Numbered from the stretch's first letter, positions 24,450-34,776 are shown. The stretch is DNA of 64,000 nt from Casp-actino8 sp001510455 (GCA_027592035.1 JAQCIK010000009.1:3444-67443), one strand, 5' to 3'. A program made the numbers and translations. Notes: generated from the letters alone by a model not told the origin.

Positions 24450-25109
24450 TCAGAACAGACGGAGTTCTTCGGGGCGACGGCCCCGAAGATCGTCGTAGTC
24501 CACTTCGACGCAAGTGATTCCGCGAGCCTCGGCGATCGTACGGGCTTGAGGTTTGATCACTTGGGCCACGAAGATCCCTCGCAGATTGGTGAGTGCAGTG
24601 TCGGGTCGTAGTACCTCGAGGTACCGCGCCAACTGTTCGACGCCGTCGATCTCACCGCGGCGCTTGATCTCGACCGCGACGTAGTGGCCGTCCTCGTCGC
24701 GGCACATGAGGTCGACCGGCCCGATCGACGTGGGCCATTCGCGCCGTACGAGCGAGAGCCCGGGAACGATCGCATCCGGAAGGGCGGCGAGTAGTTCTTG
24801 CAAGTGTGACTCGACTCCGTCCTTCACGAGTCCGGGGTCGTCTCCGAGTTCGTGATCGGAGTCGTGAAAGATCTCGTGGAACGTGATGACGAGGGTTTCA
24901 CCCTTCGGGTTACTGACCGTCCACGTGTCGCCTCGGTCGTCGACCGTGTTGGGCGCGTTCATCCAATTGAGTGGCTTGTACGCACCGCCATCGCTGTGGA
25001 TCGCCACACAACCATCGGCCTTGACCATGACGAGGCGATTGGCCTCGGGCAATTGCGCGTCGAGTCGGCCTTGGTACTGAACGGAGCAGCGAGCGATGAC
25101 GAGTCGCAT
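24450..25109 (-). CDS. nucS: Mismatch-specific endonuclease NucS (EndoMS)
   Basis: NucS cuts both strands around mismatches and replaces MutS/MutL in most actinobacteria. The 219-residue protein begins MRLVIARCSVQYQGRL with a DNA-binding N-terminal domain, followed by a RecB-like nuclease domain with GPVDLMCRDEDGHYVAVEIKRRG (Asp and E-x-K catalytic residues) and QLARYLEVLR. The C-terminal ELRLF resembles the beta-clamp-binding peptide expected for NucS. TAGGGT lies nine bases before ATG 25109. It sits downstream of the UbiB-like gene on the same strand. Confidence 0.92.
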   Translation of the reverse strand: MRLVIARCSVQYQGRLDAQLPEANRLVMVKADGCVAIHSDGGAYKPLNWMNAPNTVDDRGDTWTVSNPKGETLVITFHEIFHDSDHELGDDPGLVKDGVESHLQELLAALPDAIVPGLSLVRREWPTSIGPVDLMCRDEDGHYVAVEIKRRGEIDGVEQLARYLEVLRPDTALTNLRGIFVAQVIKPQARTIAEARGITCVEVDYDDLRGRRPEELRLF

Positions 25110-25118
25110 GACGTCGTG

Positions 25119-25124
25119 ACCCTA
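25119..25124 (-). promoter_or_regulatory. Putative -10 TAGGGT for nucS
   Basis: TAGGGT on the minus strand is nine bases ahead of ATG 25109 with no Shine-Dalgarno between, suggesting nucS has its own near-leaderless promoter despite being downstream of the UbiB-like gene. Confidence 0.4.
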
Positions 25125-25163
25125 GTTGCGATCGGTGCCGCCGGGCATCTTCGTCGACGTGGT

Positions 25164-26771
25164 TCAGCGACCGACGTGTTCGCGCATGCGCTTCTGGATG
25201 AGATCGCGACGGGCCTGAAGTTCTCGGTACGTGATTCGGTTGACGTCGTCTTCGAGTCCGAGGCTGGCCTTCACTCCTGTCATGTCGAACTCGACGGCAT
25301 TCGGATCGACGCCCAGCTCGCGTCCGAGTCGTTCACCGTGTCGCTGGGCGAAGAGCATCGAAATATTGGCGACCTCACCGAGGATGTCGAGTTCGGGGGC
25401 CAAGCGTGAGATGGCCCCGTCGAGGAACACCATGTTCTTCACGTAGAGCATGAGTTCCTTCGGAAGACGCGCTCCGTACCCGAGCAGCGCCTTCACGACC
25501 CGCTGAACCTCGGCGACCATTTCCTCGCCGGTGAGAGTGGTGGGGTCGATGGTGGCCTGATCGAGGCGTAGATCGGAGATGACCGCGGCCAGATCGGTGT
25601 CGGGGGGCAACGCACCCAGATCACGGAGAGCCGCCATCTGCCCGGTCATGTCGTTGGTCGTCGCACTGAGCATGAGACGCAGGAACGCCAACCGGCGCTC
25701 GTGCGAGAGTCGAGCGACGATGCCGAAGTCGAGCAATGCCGTGCGACCGTCGGGGAGAACGAAGAGATTGCCCCCATGGAGGTCGCCATGGAAGATGCCG
25801 TGGACCATGGCACCTTCCATGAAAGCGATCATCCCGGTGCGAATCACGGCCTCGGTGTCGATGCCGGCTTCCTTCATTCCGACGACGTCGTCGAAATTGA
25901 AGCCCGACAGTCGTTCCATGACGAGCACCCGACGAGTGACGAGATGGGGATGGGGGCGGGGTACGACGTAACCGTCCTGGCCGAGGTCTCGCAACGTGGC
26001 GGCGACGTCGATCATGTTGGAAGCTTCGAGTCGGAAGTCGAGTTCCTCGACGATCGTCTCGGCGAACAGTTCGACGAGAGCGGGTGGATTGGCGAGTGCG
26101 GCCACGGGAATCCGACCGACGAGGTGAGGAGCGATGTACGACATGACGCGCAGATCGCGTCGGACGAGATCTGCGACATCGGGTCGCTGCACCTTGACCA
26201 CCACGTCCTCGCCGGTGCGAAGTCGAGCTGCGTGTACCTGAGCGATCGACGCCGCCGCCAACGGCGTTTCGTCGAACCACTCGAACACGTCGTCGAGACG
26301 GGCGCCCAAGTCGGTTTCCACGGTGAGACGTACGGTCGAGAAAGGTTCGGCGGGAACACGATCTCGGCAGAGTTTGAATTGATCGACCAGTTCCGATGGG
26401 AACAGCCCTTCACCCGATGAAATGATCTGACCCAACTTGATGTACGTGGGTCCGAGCGTCTCGACGGCGCGACGCAAGCGTGTCGAGAGGTCGGCTCGAC
26501 TCGCCGATTGATCGGTGAAACGCCCTCGTTTCTTGGCGACGTACCACCCACCGAGGGCGCCCACGATGTGGCGACCGACAGTGATCACACGTGAACCGGG
26601 CGGGACCTTCCCGGCCCTTGTGAGCACAGGAACGTCGGCGCGAGCACGGCGTCGCAGTTCGTCGACGCCATGCGACCACGAGAGTTCGTTTCGATCGAGT
26701 GTCCAGGGACCGTGTTCGGTGAATGCACCCCAGACGAGGTCGTCGGTTTGCGTGTCGGGGGAAATGCTCAC
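25164..26771 (-). CDS. ABC1/UbiB-family atypical kinase
   Basis: The 535-residue protein has the UbiB-family signatures: the KxGQ-like motif LGPTYIKLGQIISS, the AAAS loop in PLAAASIAQVHAARL, VKVQRPDV, and the catalytic HGDLHGGNLFVLPDGRTALLDFG. Members of this family act on lipids or quinone-biosynthesis complexes at the membrane and bind ATP. The C-terminal 100 residues are helical and end in a basic tail. GTG 26771 follows CAGACT by six bases, a hexamer also found before three other starts here. Its target in this organism is unknown. Confidence 0.85.
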   Translation of the reverse strand: MSISPDTQTDDLVWGAFTEHGPWTLDRNELSWSHGVDELRRRARADVPVLTRAGKVPPGSRVITVGRHIVGALGGWYVAKKRGRFTDQSASRADLSTRLRRAVETLGPTYIKLGQIISSGEGLFPSELVDQFKLCRDRVPAEPFSTVRLTVETDLGARLDDVFEWFDETPLAAASIAQVHAARLRTGEDVVVKVQRPDVADLVRRDLRVMSYIAPHLVGRIPVAALANPPALVELFAETIVEELDFRLEASNMIDVAATLRDLGQDGYVVPRPHPHLVTRRVLVMERLSGFNFDDVVGMKEAGIDTEAVIRTGMIAFMEGAMVHGIFHGDLHGGNLFVLPDGRTALLDFGIVARLSHERRLAFLRLMLSATTNDMTGQMAALRDLGALPPDTDLAAVISDLRLDQATIDPTTLTGEEMVAEVQRVVKALLGYGARLPKELMLYVKNMVFLDGAISRLAPELDILGEVANISMLFAQRHGERLGRELGVDPNAVEFDMTGVKASLGLEDDVNRITYRELQARRDLIQKRMREHVGR

Positions 26772-26832
26772 GTGACGAGTCTGCCGGGGGTCTCGTTCGC
26801 TGTCGCATCGGACGCCTCGTCGATCGGGTGAC

Positions 26833-26838
26833 TATTGT
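26833..26838 (+). promoter_or_regulatory. Putative -10 TATTGT for the swivel-domain protein
   Basis: TATTGT is about 48 bases before ATG 26887, leaving a leader of about 40 bases with a GGGGGAG ribosome-binding site. No convincing -35 is seen. Confidence 0.3.
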
Positions 26839-26886
26839 CCAGGGATCGTCGGGGTGCGGGGGTGTCCTGGCGGCGAAGGGGGAGCC

Positions 26887-28533
26887 ATGACCGTCGAACG
26901 TTGGATCACCGATTGGGATCCGAGCCCTCGTTTTCCGCTGTACACGCGAGCCAATGCCGGAGAAGTCCTTCCCGATCCGTGTAGTCCTTTGTGCTGGACG
27001 GTGGCGTGGGAGCCGGGCATTCTCATGGGCTGGCGCGACAGCCAGATCTCGGCCGGAACCTGCGAGGAGAGCGAGGTCGATTCCCGACATCCTGAAGTCG
27101 TCGGACATTTCGGCGGCTACCTCTACATCAACGGCTCGATGGCCCGTCTCTTCGGGGTTCGAGGTCCGGGTCTCGGGCCCGAGATGATCGACGCCACGTA
27201 CTTCGGCACTCATCCCGACGTCCCCCCGTACGTTGCCGAGCCATGGCACGAGAGCGAGGAGAACACGGCCAAGTTGGGCGCCTGGATGATGGGTGTGATG
27301 ACAGCCGACGATCTCCCGATCCTTCGCGACGATCGCGACTTGGCGACGTCGGCTCGAGCCTCGCGCCCGAATCTCGCCGAACTCGACGAGGCGGCTCTGG
27401 TGGCACGGCTGACGTCGTTCACCCCTCTTTTGCGTCGGATGTTCGAGCACCACCTCCTGATGACCGCGGCCACGTCGATCGGTCCGGGTGCGCTCGGTGC
27501 GATCGCCGAAGCCTTGGGAGATCCGAGTCTCGTACTGACCCTCATCACCAGCATCGGTGACGTCGATTCGGCGGCTCCGAGCAATGCGATGTGGAAGCTG
27601 TCTCGACTCGACAGGTCGTCGGAGGAATACCGGGCCGGATTCGCAGCGTTCCTGGAGGAATTCGGCAGTCGCGGGCCCAACGAATGGGACATCCGATCGC
27701 ACACTTGGGAGACCAAACCGGCCCTCGCTGAAGCTCTGATCGACGCCATGCGGGCTGCGCCCGACGACGAGAGTCCGTCGATTCGTAACGAGCGCAACAC
27801 TCGGGCTCGTGAGGAAGCCGAGGCGACCGTGCGACAGGCTCTCGCCGGTCAGCCCGAGGTACTGGCTCAATTCGAGATGGCCTTGCGATCCGCTCATCTG
27901 CACTTGGCCGGACGCGAACGCGCCAAGACGAACATCATCAAGGTTCTGCACGAAGTGCGCATGGCGGCCCACGCGCTCGCGGCGCGCGCGGGCTACACGT
28001 CGTCCGAGATCTGCATGCTCCTCGCCGACGAGCTCGATGCCTTCGCGACGTCGCCCGATGAGTTCCGTGCCCGTCTCGCCCAACGCGAGCGTCAATACCT
28101 CGAACTGTTCGAGCTCGAGCCGCCGTTCATCGTGAACGGAGTCGTTCCACCGCTGTCGAGCTGGGCGCGAAAGGGCTCGGCGCAGTCGGAATCGGTACGG
28201 CCCGGCGAGGTGCTGACAGGAATGTCGGGTGCCCCGGGTTCCTACACCGGTCGAGCCCGAGTCATCCTCGATCCTGCCGACCCGTTGGCCCTCGAACCCG
28301 GAGACGTTCTCGTGGCGCCGATCACCGATCCGGCGTGGACCCCTCTCTTCGTACCGGCCGGAGCCGTCGTGGTGAACGTCGGTGCCCTCGTCAGTCACGC
28401 CGTGATCGTGAGTCGCGAACTGGGGATTCCGTGTGTCGTGAGCGTGATCGACGCAACCGAACGCATCCCCGACGGAGCCATCGTCACCGTCGACGGCGCG
28501 TCAGCGACCGTGACGGTGGTGTCGATTCCCTGA
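26887..28533 (+). CDS. PEP-utilising (phosphohistidine swivel) domain protein lacking ATP-grasp domain
   Basis: The 548-residue protein ends in a PEP-utilising mobile domain: ARVILDPADPLALEPGDVLVAPITDPAWTP is followed by GALVSHAVIVSRELGIPCVV, with the phosphorylatable histidine in SHAVIVSRE. The first 400 residues are helical and resemble the middle of PEP synthase/rifampin-phosphotransferase-like proteins, but there is no N-terminal ATP-grasp domain to charge the histidine. It may work with a separate ATP-grasp partner or PEP-dependent enzyme. GGGGGAG directly before ATG 26887 sets the start. The gene converges on the duplicated-domain gene with nine bases between them. Confidence 0.75.
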   Translation: MTVERWITDWDPSPRFPLYTRANAGEVLPDPCSPLCWTVAWEPGILMGWRDSQISAGTCEESEVDSRHPEVVGHFGGYLYINGSMARLFGVRGPGLGPEMIDATYFGTHPDVPPYVAEPWHESEENTAKLGAWMMGVMTADDLPILRDDRDLATSARASRPNLAELDEAALVARLTSFTPLLRRMFEHHLLMTAATSIGPGALGAIAEALGDPSLVLTLITSIGDVDSAAPSNAMWKLSRLDRSSEEYRAGFAAFLEEFGSRGPNEWDIRSHTWETKPALAEALIDAMRAAPDDESPSIRNERNTRAREEAEATVRQALAGQPEVLAQFEMALRSAHLHLAGRERAKTNIIKVLHEVRMAAHALAARAGYTSSEICMLLADELDAFATSPDEFRARLAQRERQYLELFELEPPFIVNGVVPPLSSWARKGSAQSESVRPGEVLTGMSGAPGSYTGRARVILDPADPLALEPGDVLVAPITDPAWTPLFVPAGAVVVNVGALVSHAVIVSRELGIPCVVSVIDATERIPDGAIVTVDGASATVTVVSIP

Positions 28534-28542
28534 CCGCAGTTC

Positions 28543-30450
28543 TCAGTGCCCGGAGTGGACGTCGTCGCAGAGACGCTCCTCTCCGGCGACGATCTGACCT
28601 GCACCGACTCCCTCCAGAGCGGCGAACGGACCACAAGGGTGCGGGGTCAGCCATACATGGATCATCGGATTCTCATGAAGTTTGATCCCCCGGATGCAGG
28701 GTCCGTTCTCAGAGGTGACTCCGACGACTCGAGCGGAACCGTGAATCATCGGGTCCCGGTCGAAGCACAAGTTGTTGTGGATGTGCCATTGGGTGAGTTT
28801 CCCGCCGACGTTGGGCACGGTGTCGAGTGTGTACTCGTCACCGAGCATGTACATCGCCGACACCAAAGTCTTGGTCGAGCTGCCGGATTCGACTCGGTAC
28901 ACGAGGCTTTCCGGGCGTAGTGGGTCGAGCTCGAAGTCGTCGTTGATGTATGTCCAGTTGATGTAGTGCTCGTAACCGCTCCCGCCGTCACCGATCGACG
29001 TGAAACCAGCTGCTTCTGCGACAGCGGGGTCCGAGAAGATCGGAAGCACCTTTCGTGTGAGGTACACGAGATCTTCGGCTCGTCGCTGCTCGTCGTCCGA
29101 TACGCCTTCGAATCCGGACAGATCGATACGCGGATCTCCTGAGTCACGCAATGAAGCAAGATCGACCGAGTCGCCGGAGACCTCCGAGTGCGAATGAGCG
29201 CACATGTCGACTCGTTCGTCATCGGAGACGGCAGCACGTCCGGCACCTTCTCCTTCCAGCGCGGCGAACGGCCCGCACGGATGGGGAGCGATCCAGACAT
29301 GGACCATGGCGATACCGAAGCCTCCCGGCGCCGACCCTTGCGGACAGTTCCCGTTCGAGTCGAACACCCCGGCGACGACGGACCGTCCGTCCGGGTTGGT
29401 CCGGAAACACAAGTTGTCGTGCACGTGCCACTGCATGAGAGGGCCGGCGAAGTCGAGAAGTTTCTGATCGTCGACAGGTAGTCCTGGTTCGGCCATGAAC
29501 ATCGCCGACACCAATGTTCGGGTCTGGCCTTCGACTTGGTACACCAACGACTCGGGAGCCGTGGGATCTAGGAAACGATCGTCGACGATGAGCTCCCGAT
29601 TGATCAGATGTTCGAAGCCCGTCGACTCGTCGCCGATCGAGACCCAACCCTGCGACACTGCTGTCTCGTAGTCGGACCACCGCGGGAGTTCGGTCTGTGT
29701 GAGAGCGATCAGTTCTCGGGCCCGGTCCTCCTGTTCAGGGGTCACGCCGGCCACCCCTGAAATGTCGAGGTCAGCCGCCGGATCGAAGGGGCGGGGCCAT
29801 GCGAGAGTTGCATGGCCGCCGGTCGAATGGTCAGCGTTGTCCGACGACTCGGCCGATGAGTGGTGATCGGACTCGAGGTGAGCATCGGTCGTCGACGCGT
29901 CCGCAAGCGAGGCGAGGTTCGAGGCGTCTGCCGAATCGTTGTGATCGTGCGAAGCACTGTCAGTTCCTGCGGAATGATCGTCGCCGTGACGGTGCGTCGA
30001 GCCGTTCCAGAATCCAGCGGCTACCAACAGAGTGATTGCACCGAGCGACCAGGCAGTCGATCGGAATCGTGGGTTCGATTCCTCAGCCGGCGAATCGGAA
30101 GGGAGAATTGCGCAGAGGACGGCGGCCATCAGTGCAAGAAGCGCGGTGATCGAGTCGGCTATCTGCGGTGATTCGCGGGATTCGAGGCCTGGGAGCCAGG
30201 AAATTCCAGAGGTTTGAACTACCGCCCAGCCCGCAAATGCCATGGTATTGATGGTGATCGTCGCTATCGATCCGACCCGATTCGGTCGGAGGATCAAGGC
30301 CAACCCGCCACCAACTTGGAGAATGGCAAGGGCGCCGAAGACGCGAGCCAACGATGGATTCGCCGTGTGCATGCCGACCGCCATGGCATGGAGTGCCCCG
30401 GCGCCGATCGATGCGAAACCTGCTGTGCGGCGGAACGCGTTCCAATTCAT
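28543..30450 (-). CDS. Membrane protein with His-rich linker and duplicated HxH/HPCGPF domain, function unknown
   Basis: I do not recognise a named family. The 635-residue protein has about five hydrophobic helices in residues 8-150, a His/Asp/Ser-rich linker (about 151-215), and two copies of a domain of roughly 175 residues (about 228-402 and 442-616). Each copy has VSIGD/TSIGD, ESLVYxVE, TLVSAM, a WHxHxNLCF motif, and HVWxxPHPCGPFAALEG. The paired His and Cys residues suggest metal binding, probably outside the membrane. TAGTTT lies six bases before ATG 30450, so the message is probably leaderless. It is likely monocistronic. Confidence 0.8.
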   Translation of the reverse strand: MNWNAFRRTAGFASIGAGALHAMAVGMHTANPSLARVFGALAILQVGGGLALILRPNRVGSIATITINTMAFAGWAVVQTSGISWLPGLESRESPQIADSITALLALMAAVLCAILPSDSPAEESNPRFRSTAWSLGAITLLVAAGFWNGSTHRHGDDHSAGTDSASHDHNDSADASNLASLADASTTDAHLESDHHSSAESSDNADHSTGGHATLAWPRPFDPAADLDISGVAGVTPEQEDRARELIALTQTELPRWSDYETAVSQGWVSIGDESTGFEHLINRELIVDDRFLDPTAPESLVYQVEGQTRTLVSAMFMAEPGLPVDDQKLLDFAGPLMQWHVHDNLCFRTNPDGRSVVAGVFDSNGNCPQGSAPGGFGIAMVHVWIAPHPCGPFAALEGEGAGRAAVSDDERVDMCAHSHSEVSGDSVDLASLRDSGDPRIDLSGFEGVSDDEQRRAEDLVYLTRKVLPIFSDPAVAEAAGFTSIGDGGSGYEHYINWTYINDDFELDPLRPESLVYRVESGSSTKTLVSAMYMLGDEYTLDTVPNVGGKLTQWHIHNNLCFDRDPMIHGSARVVGVTSENGPCIRGIKLHENPMIHVWLTPHPCGPFAALEGVGAGQIVAGEERLCDDVHSGH

Positions 30451-30456
30451 TCGTTG

Positions 30457-30462
30457 AAACTA
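30457..30462 (-). promoter_or_regulatory. Putative -10 TAGTTT, leaderless start
   Basis: TAGTTT on the minus strand precedes ATG 30450 by six bases. No Shine-Dalgarno is present. Confidence 0.5.
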
Positions 30463-30520
30463 ACACGGAGGTTCGGAGGAGAAGTCGCAGGAAACTCGCG
30501 TTGCCGTCGTCGCAATCGAC

Positions 30521-31285
30521 TCACGCGCGCCTGAGTGATTCGAGTGCACGCTCCGCAAGTTCGCGCCGACACACGAGGAAATCGGGAAGCCACAGATCCG
30601 GTTGGTTGTACACGAGGGGTGAACCGTCGATTCGGCTCACGTGCAAGCCGGCCGCCGCCGCAACAGCGGCCGGTGCGGCGGTGTCCCATTGATACATGCC
30701 GCCGTCGTGAACGTAGACGTCGGCCTCACCCATGACGACCGCCATGGTCTTGGCTCCGGCCGAACCGAGTCGACCCACCAGGCAGTCGAGCGAACGGGCC
30801 ACCGCCACGGCGGCGTACGTGTTGCGATTGCGCGACGTCACGAGGATCGGCTGCTCGCGTTCGTAGGGCGGGAGGACCTCGGGCGGATCGACGGCGAAAG
30901 TTCGTCCGAGTGACGGCATGGCGACGGCCGCCGCTGTGAGTTCGCCGCGTTCCCACAGGGCGATGTGCACCGCCCAGTCCCAGCGGGGTGGCTCGGCGAA
31001 TTCGCTCGTTCCGTCGATCGGGTCGACGATCCACACTCGATCGGCCGACAGTCGACGTCGATCGTCGGTGCCCTCTTCGGAGAGAATCACATCGTCGGGT
31101 CGGGCCGATCGGAGAGCGTCGATGATGTACCGGTGTCCGGCCACGTCACCCTCGTCCTTCATGTCCCAGTAGTGGGTTCCGCGCGCGTCGAGTTCGTCCC
31201 GCAACCCGACGAGCATGACGCCGGCGTCGGTTGCCACACGGGTGGCGAGTTGTTGGTCGGTTTCGTCGATGGGTGAGGTGCTCAC
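30521..31285 (-). CDS. Inositol-monophosphatase-family phosphatase (CysQ-like)
   Basis: The 254-residue protein has the metal-binding motifs of the Li+-sensitive phosphatase superfamily: EEGTDD, WIVDPIDGTSEF, and a C-terminal YQWDTAAPAAVAAAAG. The set matches 3'(2'),5'-bisphosphate nucleotidase (CysQ), which recycles PAP/PAPS, more than classical inositol monophosphatase, but this is family-level only. GTG 31285 overlaps the stop of the small membrane gene upstream as GTGA, so both follow ettA in one operon. Confidence 0.8.
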   Translation of the reverse strand: MSTSPIDETDQQLATRVATDAGVMLVGLRDELDARGTHYWDMKDEGDVAGHRYIIDALRSARPDDVILSEEGTDDRRRLSADRVWIVDPIDGTSEFAEPPRWDWAVHIALWERGELTAAAVAMPSLGRTFAVDPPEVLPPYEREQPILVTSRNRNTYAAVAVARSLDCLVGRLGSAGAKTMAVVMGEADVYVHDGGMYQWDTAAPAAVAAAAGLHVSRIDGSPLVYNQPDLWLPDFLVCRRELAERALESLRRA

Positions 31286-31599
31286 GAACCTCGACCCAAC
31301 TTGACCGACAGCCGTACGAGTTCGCGCACGCGATCCTCGTCGGCTCCGAGCTCCACGAGTTCCCTCACACGCATCTCCACGACTTCGGCGTCAGCATCGG
31401 CGAACACCGGGATCCGTCGAGTCGATGCGACGGCCGACGTGACGATCAGAACGATGGCCGTGATCGCACTCACCATGCCGATCGTGAGGACCCAGCCTTC
31501 GTTGTTGCCGTTGATCGACGTCACGATCAGTCCGACGATGGACGCCACGAAGACGACGGCCGAAGCGATCCGAATTCCGGAGACGAGTGGAGTCCTCAT
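31282..31599 (-). CDS. Small membrane protein with two transmembrane helices
   Basis: The 105-residue protein (MRTPLVSGIRIASAV...) has two hydrophobic helices (about residues 8-28 and 37-58) and an acidic, helical cytoplasmic tail rich in Glu/Arg/Val (VVEMRVRELVELGADEDRV). I recognise no family. ATG 31599 follows the ettA stop by one base and its stop overlaps the CysQ-like start by four bases, so translational coupling in an ettA-orf-cysQ operon is clear. Longer in-frame reading upstream would run through ettA and is rejected. Confidence 0.7.
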   Translation of the reverse strand: MRTPLVSGIRIASAVVFVASIVGLIVTSINGNNEGWVLTIGMVSAITAIVLIVTSAVASTRRIPVFADADAEVVEMRVRELVELGADEDRVRELVRLSVKLGRGS

Positions 31600-31600
31600 G

Positions 31601-33277
<1,677 letters not shown>

Positions 33278-33284
33278 TGGTGAG

Positions 33285-33290
33285 AGACTA
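33285..33290 (-). promoter_or_regulatory. Putative -10 TAGTCT for ettA operon
   Basis: TAGTCT on the minus strand precedes GTG 33277 by seven bases. The identical hexamer at identical spacing occurs ahead of the DUF2079 gene at 57483. Confidence 0.5.
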
Positions 33291-33429
33291 GTGGTGCTCG
33301 CTCGGCTTCTGGCAGGCCATGACATCCACTCGAATCACGGTTTCACCACCCGTTGATCCACGATTGGTACGGTGAGGGGGTTCGCGACTCGTGCCGTCAA
33401 TCGTGCCGCGACTCTCTGAGGAGGATCAC

Positions 33430-34188
33430 ATGGAAATTTTTAATCAAGAAGGACTCGCCTTCGTCATGCGCTGGCTGCACGTCCTGGCCGGCATCACCTG
33501 GATCGGTCTCTTGTACTACTTCAACTTCGTGCAGGTTCCGGCTTTCGCTGGTTTCGGCGACGAGGGCAAGGCCCGCAACATCGCGATCGACAAGGTCGCT
33601 CGTCGCGCATTGTGGTGGTTCCGCTGGGCCGCCCTGGCGACTCTCGTCCTCGGGTTGCTCATCATCGGCGTGACCGAGAACTACATGAAGGGCTTCATGA
33701 GCGAGGACTCGGCGTACAGCCTCCCGCACAACTCGGCGATCCTCGTCGGCATGCTCTTCGGTATCACGATGGCCGCCAACGTCTGGATGGTCATCTGGCC
33801 GAATCAGCGGGTGGTCCTGGCCAACGCCGTGAACGTCCTCGGCGGCGGTGAGGCCGACCCGGCTGCGGCCGGCGCCGGGCGCAAGGCACTTCTCGCCAGC
33901 CGACAGAACACCATCTACTCGCTGAGCATGCTGTTCTTCATGGTCGGTGCGTCCCACTTCTTCGGCCCGCTCTACGACGGTGACTCGGCTGGCAAAGCTT
34001 GGACGTTCGTGATCATCGCCGTCGTGATCGGTGCGATCTTCGAGTTGCTCGCGTTGGGCAAGATCGGCGGCACTGCGGCGACCAACAAGTTGCTCTGGCC
34101 CTTCGAGAGCCACAAGAACGCGATCTACACGGCCATCGGCATGTGGGTCGTTCTCTACATCCTCGGAGAGATCTTCCTGAAGGCCTGA
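33430..34188 (+). CDS. Multi-pass membrane protein, urate hydroxylase PuuD-like
   Basis: The 252-residue protein has about six or seven hydrophobic helices, starting with MRWLHVLAGITWIGLLYYFNFVQVPAF. This WxHxxxGxxWIGxLYYFNFVQ pattern matches proteins annotated as PuuD-type urate hydroxylases, without the C-terminal cytochrome c domain of the original enzyme. Conserved His residues (WLH, SHFF) could bind heme, but the reaction is uncertain here, as no purine catabolism genes are nearby. GAGGAGG before ATG 33430 fixes the start. The gene ends at a strong hairpin (34222-34251). Confidence 0.65.
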   Translation: MEIFNQEGLAFVMRWLHVLAGITWIGLLYYFNFVQVPAFAGFGDEGKARNIAIDKVARRALWWFRWAALATLVLGLLIIGVTENYMKGFMSEDSAYSLPHNSAILVGMLFGITMAANVWMVIWPNQRVVLANAVNVLGGGEADPAAAGAGRKALLASRQNTIYSLSMLFFMVGASHFFGPLYDGDSAGKAWTFVIIAVVIGAIFELLALGKIGGTAATNKLLWPFESHKNAIYTAIGMWVVLYILGEIFLKA

Positions 34189-34221
34189 ACGACGTCGAAT
34201 TCACGACTCGGTCGAATTGAG

Positions 34222-34251
34222 GAAAGTGGCCGCCTTCGGGCGGCCACTTTC
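34222..34251. terminator. Bidirectional hairpin terminator
   Basis: A 13-bp perfect stem (arms 34222-34234 and 34239-34251) closes a TTCG tetraloop. Each arm ends in GAAAG/CTTTC, giving a short T run on both strands. It lies between the convergent PuuD-like and cupredoxin genes, so it should stop transcripts from both sides. Confidence 0.8.
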
Positions 34252-34291
34252 ATGTTCGGCTCATCTCATGCCCGAGTCGACGTATGCCGGA

Positions 34292-34663
34292 TCACGACAC
34301 CGTGAGGGTCGACTTCATACTGCCGTGACCGGGCACGGTGCAGTAGATGTAGTACTGGCCGGCCTCGAGGCTGATGGAGCCCGAATCGGTGTCGCCCTTC
34401 TTGTTGACCTCCAGTTCGAGGTCACCAACCACCTTGTCGTCCTGAAGCACGACGAGGACGTGCTTCACGTTGTCGTCGTTGGCGAGGAAGAGGTCGATCT
34501 CTCCGGCCGGAGCTGTGTAAGAGGAGGCATCCCAGCGGATCGTGGGCACGGCCTTCACGACGAGGTCGGTTCCGTCGGGAACCACGGTCTCGACGGTTTC
34601 ACCGCCACCACCACACGCGGCGAGGGCGAGAAGAGGGAGGGCCAACAAAGCTCGTGGGGTCAT
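34292..34663 (-). CDS. Cupredoxin-like lipoprotein
   Basis: The 123-residue precursor has a signal peptide with lipobox LLALAACGGGG (Cys about residue 17). The mature part is a single cupredoxin-type beta sandwich with AGEIDLFLANDDNVKHVLVV (first His ligand) and YCTVPGHGSMK (Cys, His and Met ligands of a type-1 copper site). It should be a lipid-anchored electron carrier or copper-binding protein outside the membrane. TACATT precedes ATG 34663 by six bases, consistent with a leaderless transcript. Copper binding is inferred from ligand spacing. Confidence 0.82.
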   Translation of the reverse strand: MTPRALLALPLLALAACGGGGETVETVVPDGTDLVVKAVPTIRWDASSYTAPAGEIDLFLANDDNVKHVLVVLQDDKVVGDLELEVNKKGDTDSGSISLEAGQYYIYCTVPGHGSMKSTLTVS

Positions 34664-34669
34664 GGGGCG

Positions 34670-34675
34670 AATGTA
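34670..34675 (-). promoter_or_regulatory. Putative -10 TACATT, leaderless start
   Basis: TACATT on the minus strand is six bases before ATG 34663 of the cupredoxin lipoprotein gene. Confidence 0.5.
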
Positions 34676-34763
34676 CCCGTCCGATCTCGGCCCCGACCAT
34701 CGCGACCAGCGGGAAATCGCGTGCCGTGTGACCGATCAACATCGTCGATCCGCACACGAGGGG

Positions 34764-34769
34764 TACAGT
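34764..34769 (+). promoter_or_regulatory. Putative -10 TACAGT for kgd
   Basis: TACAGT precedes GTG 34777 by seven bases; no Shine-Dalgarno is seen, so kgd is probably translated from a leaderless message. Confidence 0.5.
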
Positions 34770-34776
34770 TCAGAGT

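Noticed and set aside
26410..28398. Open frame of 662 codons on the minus strand opposite the swivel-domain protein
   Set aside because: No recognisable motif; the plus strand has the SHAVIVSRELG phosphohistidine motif and a good ribosome-binding site. GC-rich antisense frames are commonly open.
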